A stretch of 39,387 nucleotides of DNA, from contig CAIVVZ010000110.1 of the NCBI GenBank assembly GCA_903909505.1, forward strand, positions 1 through 39,387, read 5' to 3'. The notes beneath the pieces were generated by a model that saw only the letters and a program-made list of their open reading frames with translations, was not told where the DNA came from and did not search any database. Made by a program: the position numbers and the translations under genes. This document shows, piece after piece, positions 34,128-39,387 of the stretch. The DNA comes from an uncultured Desulfobacteraceae bacterium (GTDB lineage Bacteria > Desulfobacterota > Desulfobacteria > Desulfobacterales > Desulfatirhabdiaceae). Numbering within the stretch: the stretch's first letter is position 1; each line of letters opens with the position of its first letter.

Positions 34128-34166
34128 AAGTCCATTTCATTGACTTATAAACTCAGGTGGATACAG

Positions 34167-35009
34167 ATGAAAGCGGCTTTTGCAGTCTGGAACAAACGAA
34201 TCGCCCCGGTATTTGATGTGGCCAGAGAGATCCGGCTGGTTGAGGCTGAGTCCGGGCGCATCGTCCGTGAAAGAGATGAAAAACTGCCTGCGAATTCGGG
34301 TTCTGAAACAGGTCGCTGCCTGATTGGACTCGGCGTCGACACGCTGGTTTGCGGGGCCATTTCCCGGTTAATGCTGTCCCAGATAGCGGCTTATGATATT
34401 CGCGTGGTCTCTTTTGTCGCAGGAGATCTTTGCGAAATCATTCAGGCATGGCTCTCCGGCGATTTTAGAAAAGAGGCTTTTACCATGCCGGGATGCCGCG
34501 GAGGCCGGTTGTCCGGGATGGATTCATTGGAAAAGAAGGTACATCGTGCAAACAGACATGGCGGTTGCATGAATCCGCGTGGCGGCCAAGGCGTCGGCCG
34601 CGCGGCGAGCACCGCTTTCGAACTCAAAAAGGAGCATGTTATGGTAAAAATTGCAGTTAGTTGCGAAGAACCCGGCCTGGATTCGCAGGTCGATCCCCGG
34701 TTTGGCCGTGCCGCCGGGTTTTGTATCGTCGATCCGGACACCCTTGAATTCAAGTTTGTCGACAACGGATCTTCACAGGCCATGGCCCAGGGAGCCGGCA
34801 TACAGGCGGCTGAGACAGTTTGCCGATCCGGAGCCAACGTGGTTCTGACAGGATCTGTCGGACCCAAGGCATTCCGGGCGCTGTCCGCCGCAGGCATTCA
34901 AGTCGGCCAGAATCTGGAGAACATGACAGTCCGTCAGGCCATCGCCAAATTCAAGGCAGGCGAGGTTGACATGGCCTCAAAGCCCAACAGTATGGGTCAT
35001 GGCGCTTAA
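34167..35009 (+). CDS. Tandem NifX/Orp-like protein, 280 aa (internal start possible)
   Basis: Two dinitrogenase iron-molybdenum cofactor (NifX/NafY-type) domains in one frame: KAAFAVWNKRIAPVFDVAREI at the N-terminus, and VKIAVSCEEPGLDSQVDPRF from position 34641, joined by a Gly/Arg-rich linker with MPGCRGGRL. The second copy has the Orp look (DPRFGRAAGF, GIQAAETVC). A strong AAAAAGGAG site precedes an internal ATG at 34641, so the Orp-like half may also be made alone (122 aa). ATG 34167 is preferred to the TTG at 34140. Orp binds an Mo-Cu sulfide cluster in Desulfovibrio; metal content here is unproved. Confidence 0.87.
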   Translation: MKAAFAVWNKRIAPVFDVAREIRLVEAESGRIVRERDEKLPANSGSETGRCLIGLGVDTLVCGAISRLMLSQIAAYDIRVVSFVAGDLCEIIQAWLSGDFRKEAFTMPGCRGGRLSGMDSLEKKVHRANRHGGCMNPRGGQGVGRAASTAFELKKEHVMVKIAVSCEEPGLDSQVDPRFGRAAGFCIVDPDTLEFKFVDNGSSQAMAQGAGIQAAETVCRSGANVVLTGSVGPKAFRALSAAGIQVGQNLENMTVRQAIAKFKAGEVDMASKPNSMGHGA

Positions 35010-35071
35010 AAAGCGCTTTGGCTGAATCGAACAGATTCAAGTTATGAAGAAAATACGTTTATTATTTCATG

Positions 35072-35088
35072 CAGGCCGATCGGGCCTG
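35072..35088 (+). other. Short hairpin in the gap between NifX-type genes
   Basis: CAGGCC-GATCG-GGCCTG (35072-35088), a 6-bp GC-rich stem followed by AAAAC, with no T run. It lies 43 bases before the next start. It may be an mRNA stabiliser or attenuator. Confidence 0.3.
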
Positions 35089-35130
35089 AAAACAAAGACA
35101 ACTGAAACGCATCATAAAGGAGAATGAATT

Positions 35131-35508
35131 GTGAATACTTTAATCGCTATCCCTTCCTCGGCACCGGGTGGACTTGACGCACCGCTGGGCGCACATTTTG
35201 GTCACTGTGACCTCTATACCCTGGTTACCGTGGAAGACAACACCGTCAAGAAAGTGGATGTGATCCCCAATGTCCCGCATCAACAGGGTGGGTGCATGGC
35301 GCCTGTCCAGTATCTGGCCGGTAAAGGCGCTGCCAAACTGATCGCCGGCGGCATGGGGTTTCGCCCGCTCATGGGGTTTAACCAGGTGGGAATTGAGGTT
35401 TATTTCGGCGGAAACTTCCTGACCGTTGGAAATGCCGTGCAGGCGCTGCTTGAAGGCAAGCTTCCGCAATTTTCTCAGGAACACACCTGCGGCGGTGGTG
35501 CGCATTAA
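35131..35508 (+). CDS. NifX/NifB-type iron-molybdenum cofactor-binding protein, 125 aa
   Basis: Dinitrogenase cofactor-biosynthesis fold protein: IPSSAPGGLDAPLGAHFGHCDLYT and GGMGFRPLMGFNQVGIEVYFG, ending in HTCGGGAH. GTG start at 35131 with AAAGGAG at 35116-35122; a nearby ATG is in another frame. Similar single-domain proteins accompany Orp in sulfate reducers. It probably binds or carries a metal-sulfur cluster. Co-directional with the tandem NifX gene before it. Confidence 0.88.
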   Translation: MNTLIAIPSSAPGGLDAPLGAHFGHCDLYTLVTVEDNTVKKVDVIPNVPHQQGGCMAPVQYLAGKGAAKLIAGGMGFRPLMGFNQVGIEVYFGGNFLTVGNAVQALLEGKLPQFSQEHTCGGGAH

Positions 35509-35520
35509 CAGCGAGGCGCG

Positions 35521-35964
35521 ATGATGGCAAGAGAGAGAGAGCTTCCTGAAAAGGGGCATGACCATCCACCCCATCTGCTTGATGAACGGTTTTACGTGCA
35601 TGCCAATCAACCCCGGAATATGGGGGCCATACCGAAAGCAGAGGGAAAGGCAACCGGAGTCGGCATCTGCGGGGATTCCATTGAAATTTCCCTGTCGATT
35701 CTAAATCAGGCGATCGTAAATATCGGTCAGATTCCCCATGGCTGTATTTATACGGTCGCCTGCGGCAGTGCCGTGAGCCAATTGGTCAGCGGCAAAAGCC
35801 TGGAAGAGGCTTTGGGCGTGACGCCTGAGGCTGTGGCTGCGGAATTGGGCGGTTTACCCGAAGACCACATGCATTGCGCATCCCTGGCGGTGAACACGCT
35901 GGGTGAAGCCATCGATGATTATTACCGGAAAGAATGGGGAAATTCAGAAAAAAACACGCGATAA
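35521..35964 (+). CDS. NifU/IscU-like scaffold protein, 147 aa
   Basis: Iron-sulfur scaffold of the NifU N-terminal/IscU type. The three scaffold cysteines are visible in GICGDSIEI, VACGSAVSQLVSGKSLEEAL and HMHCASLAVNTL. The N-terminus before the domain (about 45 residues) contains HDHPPHLLDERFYVHA. It lies 12 bases after the NifX gene, so it is likely part of the same cluster. It may supply Fe-S clusters for the Hdr/Orp proteins. Confidence 0.85.
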   Translation: MMARERELPEKGHDHPPHLLDERFYVHANQPRNMGAIPKAEGKATGVGICGDSIEISLSILNQAIVNIGQIPHGCIYTVACGSAVSQLVSGKSLEEALGVTPEAVAAELGGLPEDHMHCASLAVNTLGEAIDDYYRKEWGNSEKNTR

Positions 35965-36038
35965 TCGGTGCCCGAATACCGATTGCGGGCGGGAAGTCGG
36001 AATCCTCCGATTTTCCGCCTTTTTCAGGAGATATACCG

Positions 36039-36290
36039 ATGCCGATTTATGATATTGTATGCCGCTCATGCGGCAAGAACAGTGAAGTGCTGGCGATCAG
36101 CAGCAATGATCCTTTGACCTGCCCGGGTTGCGGAAGTGCTCTGACAAACCGGCTGATGTCCACCACGAGTTCTCTGACCGGCCGGAACGCTAAAGATATG
36201 CCGGGGCCTAAAGATACGGCTTGCTGCGGGAGCACCCCCTCTCAGGCGCATTGCGCCGGACCGGGTTCCTGCTGCGGCAAAATGGGATGA
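36039..36290 (+). CDS. FmdB-type zinc-ribbon protein, 83 aa
   Basis: N-terminal CRSC...CPGC zinc-ribbon, then a tail with CCGSTPSQAHCAGPGSCCGK, so it has ten cysteines. FmdB-family members are putative regulators or metal proteins. ATG 36039 with CAGGAG upstream; the longer upstream frame is not supported. It lies between the NifU-like gene and the receiver gene. Confidence 0.82.
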   Translation: MPIYDIVCRSCGKNSEVLAISSNDPLTCPGCGSALTNRLMSTTSSLTGRNAKDMPGPKDTACCGSTPSQAHCAGPGSCCGKMG

Positions 36291-36335
36291 TCACAGGTCC
36301 TGCGGAATTCCGTTAAACTTACATCCCAAGGAGAA

Positions 36336-36701
36336 ATGATGAAAAGAATTTTGATTGTTACCCAACATGCCGATAAATTTTCAAAACTGGCAAAGGGTCT
36401 GAGTGCAGAGAATATTAATGATGTCATCTGGGCGAATTCCGTAGAAGCCGCACGATCCGCCGCATTCGGTTTGATGGATCTGATCATTATCGATGATAAT
36501 CTGGACGAGCGCTCGGGACTGAGTATCGCCAAAGACTTGATTCGCGTCAATGCGCTGGCCCAGCTTGCCCTGGTAAGCGAGCTTTCGCCGGAAGAATTTC
36601 ATGAAGCCGCCGAAGGTCTGGGGGTATTGGCCAGGATACCACCCCATCCCGATGAAAAAGACGCCGAACGGTTGCTGAATGCATTGGCGGCCTTATCGTA
36701 A
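36336..36701 (+). CDS. Degenerate receiver-like protein, 121 aa
   Basis: Receiver fold with IIIDDNLDERSGLSI (candidate Asp 53/54), but the acidic pocket is lost (VTQHADKF) and the usual Lys-Pro is replaced by RIPPHP. AAGGAG precedes the ATG. Upstream of tmcD; response-regulator genes also occur near tmc in Desulfovibrio. Probably an atypical or non-phosphorylated partner. Confidence 0.78.
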   Translation: MMKRILIVTQHADKFSKLAKGLSAENINDVIWANSVEAARSAAFGLMDLIIIDDNLDERSGLSIAKDLIRVNALAQLALVSELSPEEFHEAAEGLGVLARIPPHPDEKDAERLLNALAALS

Positions 36702-36761
36702 CGCCCTGTTTCTCAATTTGTAAATCGTGGTGACAGGGGAGTATTTTTATAGGGAGGTTGC

Positions 36762-38021
36762 ATGGCGGATACGTTCGCATGGAACTGGGAAACCAGAGAA
36801 AAGCGCATTCCCGTCGGGGATTGGAACAGCCGGTTTGAATGGGTTGAGGAGCCATATGCCAGTCCTGACGGTGAACGGGTTGCGGCAATTGTCAACTCCG
36901 CGGAAGGGGAGTTCAACGTTTGTGTAAACGGCAAAACCTGGGAAAATCCCTTTGAGAAAATCTGGCACCTTCGCTTTACCGCCGATGGCAGGCTGACAGC
37001 CCTGGTTTCGGACACGGGGGAGTGGACCGTCGCCGTGGATGGGGTGCCCTGGGAAAACCGTTTCGCTTATGTGTGGAACCCCCTGTTCAGCAAGGACGGG
37101 AACAGCATCGCAGCGTCCTTTCAGCAGGATGGCAGATACGGCATGGTATTAAATGACGTCCCCTGGGAAGAAACTTATGGGAATCTGACCGATCCGGCCC
37201 TGAGCCCGGATGGAAACCATACGGCGGCATCCGTTCAGGTGATTTCAACAGGGGAAGTTGAAATCCATAAATTTCAGGAAGGAACATTTTCCGCAGCCAT
37301 GGACGGCACGGCCTGGGATCGTGCGTTTGTGAATGTCTGGAACAAGGCCATCAGCCTGAATGGCGACCTGGCTGCCGAAGTACGGCTGACGCTGTATGAC
37401 TACACGATTGCCGTCAATGGGGTTCCCTGGGAGAAAACCTTTGGCGGGGTATGGGAGCCGATCTTTTCTCCGATCAGCGGTAAGGTCATCGCGCCGGTCA
37501 GGGTGAAAGGAAAATGGCACCTGGCTGAAGAGGGCCACTTGATGTGGAGCACACCGTTCGATCAGCTCTGGCATCCTTTGTTCAGTCCGGACGGAAATCG
37601 CCTTGCCGCCATCGTTGCCACCGGATTTGGCAAATGGAGCATTGCCGTGGACAACAGGGCCTGGACCCTTATTTTCAGCGATTTTGTGACGGATCTGACA
37701 TTCAGTCCCGATAGCCGAAACATCGCAGCGGTGGTCAAGGACAATGAGCGCTGGGGGGTGGCGGTTCAGGGGGCGGCCTGGAAAAACACCTTTGACATGG
37801 TCTGGAGACCGGTTTTCAGCCCGGACGGCGCGCATGTGGCCGCAAAAGTGGCGCGCGGCGGCAAATATACGATTGCGCTGAACGACCGGCTCTGGCCGCA
37901 TGACTGCGATGCGGCCTGGGATCCGGCGTTCAGCCCGGATGGAACCCGGCTACTTTTTAGGACCATCGAAGACGGTGTTTACCGTCGCCGGGTAATCCCG
38001 ATCAATGATTTTATGCGGTAA
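36762..38021 (+). CDS. tmcD: TmcD-like tryptophan-rich beta-propeller protein, 419 aa
   Basis: About ten repeats of roughly 40 residues, each with a W...F..VW.P.FSPDG...A pattern (SPDGERVAA, SPDGNRLAAIV, SPDGAHVAAKV and others), giving a WD40-like propeller. Trp-rich, as the TmcD subunit of the sulfate-reducer transmembrane complex. No signal peptide is visible, so it is probably on the cytoplasmic side. GGGAGG precedes ATG 36762. First of a tmcD-tmcC-tmcB run, reversed relative to the order in Desulfovibrio. Confidence 0.88.
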   Translation: MADTFAWNWETREKRIPVGDWNSRFEWVEEPYASPDGERVAAIVNSAEGEFNVCVNGKTWENPFEKIWHLRFTADGRLTALVSDTGEWTVAVDGVPWENRFAYVWNPLFSKDGNSIAASFQQDGRYGMVLNDVPWEETYGNLTDPALSPDGNHTAASVQVISTGEVEIHKFQEGTFSAAMDGTAWDRAFVNVWNKAISLNGDLAAEVRLTLYDYTIAVNGVPWEKTFGGVWEPIFSPISGKVIAPVRVKGKWHLAEEGHLMWSTPFDQLWHPLFSPDGNRLAAIVATGFGKWSIAVDNRAWTLIFSDFVTDLTFSPDSRNIAAVVKDNERWGVAVQGAAWKNTFDMVWRPVFSPDGAHVAAKVARGGKYTIALNDRLWPHDCDAAWDPAFSPDGTRLLFRTIEDGVYRRRVIPINDFMR

Positions 38022-38114
38022 CGGTCTGATCATGGTTTTCCGGTCGGCCCCAATCATAAAGCAGATAACTTCCCTCTTTGGGAAAGCCTGTTCACGATAA
38101 ATGGAGGAACTCCC

Positions 38115-38774
38115 ATGCATGACATTTATCAATTCGTCAGCGGCCCGCTGGCATGGCTGGCTTTTACGGTTTTTATTGTCGGCAGCCTGTACCGTTTGCT
38201 TCACATGGCTGTTCTCGTTCATCGGAAAGAAAAATTCATTTATTCGTTCATGAGCTGGAAATACAGCCTGCGCTCCATTTTTCACTGGATCATCCCGTTT
38301 GCCTCGGTAAACATGCAAAAGCATCCGGTCATGACGCTGATAACCTTTACGTTTCATATCTGTCTGTTGCTGGCGCCTGTTTTTCTCCTGTCTCATGCGG
38401 TGCTCTGGGACGAATCCTGGAATATTCAGTTGTGGAGTCTGCCGGATCTGGTTTCAGATATCATGACGCTGGCGGTGATCGGCTGCTGCGTGTTTTTCTG
38501 GTTGCGCCGGATCAAACTACCGGAAGTCCAATATCTGACCTCCACCTCGGATTATGTGATTCTGGGAATGGTTGCGGCACCGTTCGTGACAGGGTTTGTG
38601 GCCTATCATCAATGGATCGATTACCCATTTTTTATGGTTCTTCATATTCTTTCGGGTGAAATCCTGCTGATGGCCATTCCGTTTACCCGGCTGAGCCACA
38701 TGCTGTTTTCCCCGTTTACCAGGGCCTATATGGGTTCGGAATTCGGAAACGTACGGCACGCAAAAGACTGGTGA
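38115..38774 (+). CDS. tmcC: TmcC-like membrane cytochrome b subunit, 219 aa
   Basis: Five hydrophobic segments (about 11-35, 75-105, 115-135, 145-165 and 175-200) and several His residues suitable as heme b ligands (LLHMA, FHICLL, FLLSHAV, YHQW, LHILSG). It matches the NarI-like membrane subunit of Tmc, which passes electrons between periplasmic cytochrome c3 and the cytoplasmic TmcB. GGAGG upstream. Overlaps nothing; 34 nt before tmcB. Confidence 0.9.
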   Translation: MHDIYQFVSGPLAWLAFTVFIVGSLYRLLHMAVLVHRKEKFIYSFMSWKYSLRSIFHWIIPFASVNMQKHPVMTLITFTFHICLLLAPVFLLSHAVLWDESWNIQLWSLPDLVSDIMTLAVIGCCVFFWLRRIKLPEVQYLTSTSDYVILGMVAAPFVTGFVAYHQWIDYPFFMVLHILSGEILLMAIPFTRLSHMLFSPFTRAYMGSEFGNVRHAKDW

Positions 38775-38808
38775 TAAGGGCGTGTTTAAAGATAAGGGAG
38801 GTTCTCGG

Positions 38809-39387
38809 ATGATAAATGAACCGGCAAAACAAGTCGATCAAATTATTTTGGATGAAGGCATTGATAAGGGGCTGGCCAGGCTTACGGAAGATAAAATTGA
38901 AAAGACGATTCTCCGGGTGCTGAATGTTGAAGCCGGTGCCCGTCTTAAGGTTTACGTGGAAACCTGCGTCCACTGCGGGCTGTGCTCGGAAGGCTGTCAT
39001 TATTATCTGTCCCATGACAAGGACCCGCGCTTTTCGCCTGCCGGCAAGGTCAAGCAGACCCTGTGGGAAATGATCCGTAAAAAAGGCAGGGTCGGCAAGG
39101 CGTTCTTGAGACAGGCTGCCGTCATTGCGGCCACCCAGTGCAATTTATGCAAGCGATGCGCCATGTACTGCCCTTTTGGCATCGATGTGGCCTATCTGAT
39201 GAGCGTGGTCCGGCGCATCACCCATCTGCTGGGCCTGACGCCTCAATATATTCAGTCCACCGCGCACAGCCATGCCGTCAGCATGAACCAGATGTGGGTC
39301 AAGGAGGATGAATGGCCGGACACGCTTCAGTGGCAGGAGGAAGAGGCCAGAAGCGAGATCCCCAAACTTCGCATTCCCCTTGAAAAG
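38809..39387 (+). CDS. tmcB: TmcB-like iron-sulfur subunit, 5' part (193 aa, runs off the window)
   Basis: ATG 38809 after AAGGGAGG. The frame stays open to the end. It has two 4Fe-4S motifs: CVHCGLCSEGC (C53, C56, C59, C63) and CNLCKRCAMYCP (C111, C114, C117, C121). This is the ferredoxin part of a HdrD-like protein; the CCG domains expected in TmcB lie beyond the window. It would accept electrons from the TmcC cytochrome b. Confidence 0.87.
   Translation, partial: MINEPAKQVDQIILDEGIDKGLARLTEDKIEKTILRVLNVEAGARLKVYVETCVHCGLCSEGCHYYLSHDKDPRFSPAGKVKQTLWEMIRKKGRVGKAFLRQAAVIAATQCNLCKRCAMYCPFGIDVAYLMSVVRRITHLLGLTPQYIQSTAHSHAVSMNQMWVKEDEWPDTLQWQEEEARSEIPKLRIPLEK

Larger units (their letters stand above)
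33585..34166. other. Divergent Orp-like control region
   Basis: No gene in 582 bases. It holds divergent sigma54 promoters (33751-33766 minus, 34112-34127 plus) and, between them, three copies of a GCGACT element in mixed orientation plus a related TCGCAA site. The minus-strand transcript would have a leader of about 155 bases. Confidence 0.7.

Noticed and set aside
1..39387. CRISPR arrays, tRNA or rRNA genes, transposases
   Set aside because: No regular spaced repeats, no cloverleaf-like or rRNA-like stretches and no transposase motifs were seen on reading through.

Overview
The window looks like chromosomal DNA of a sulfate-reducing Desulfobacterota (deltaproteobacterial) anaerobe. The evidence is a Tmc-type transmembrane complex (tmcD-tmcC-tmcB), an orange-protein (Orp)-like cluster with divergent sigma54 promoters, several HdrA/MvhD-type flavin-based electron-transfer modules, and dense sigma54/histidine-kinase regulation. 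No tRNA, rRNA, insertion sequence or CRISPR array was seen. The species cannot be named from this sequence.

Layout. (1) 1-6485, minus strand: an operon read right to left. It encodes a short selenocysteine-type HdrA N-terminal protein, NuoE-like, NuoF-like, a large NuoG/HdrA chimera, and a selenocysteine-type MvhD that runs off the window. Both small proteins carry an in-frame TGA exactly where the family has a key Cys, and each TGA is followed by a bacterial SECIS-like hairpin. (2) 6834-8498, minus: a receiver - fourfold repeat - receiver protein behind a sigma54 promoter. (3) 8834-15409: two back-to-back histidine kinase / sigma54-activator pairs. (4) 15734-29657, plus: a long cluster behind a sigma54 promoter. 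It encodes a degenerate receiver, an HdrA-GltD fusion, MvhD (Cys form), an FrhB/FdhB-like protein, a double HdrA with a complete response-regulator receiver inserted in it, HdrC and HdrB, then two kinases, one with a CxxCH (heme c-like) periplasmic domain. (5) 29772-31157: a PAS-sigma54 activator. (6) 31243-36290: an Orp-like region with two divergent sigma54 promoters. It holds two MinD-type ferredoxin ATPases, a small Gly-rich protein and a Zn-finger/winged-helix protein on minus, and NifX-type, NifU-like and FmdB-like proteins on plus. (7) 36336-39387: a degenerate receiver, then tmcD, tmcC and the start of tmcB.

How it may work together (inference). Two soluble Hdr-based complexes, one with NuoEF and one with HdrBC, GltD and FrhB-like input sites, could couple NAD(P)H, ferredoxin and disulfide/thiol (DsrC-like) or other low-potential couples. 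Phosphorelay proteins are not only beside the second complex but physically fused into its HdrA subunit. This suggests direct phospho-control of an electron-bifurcating enzyme as well as sigma54 control of its transcription.
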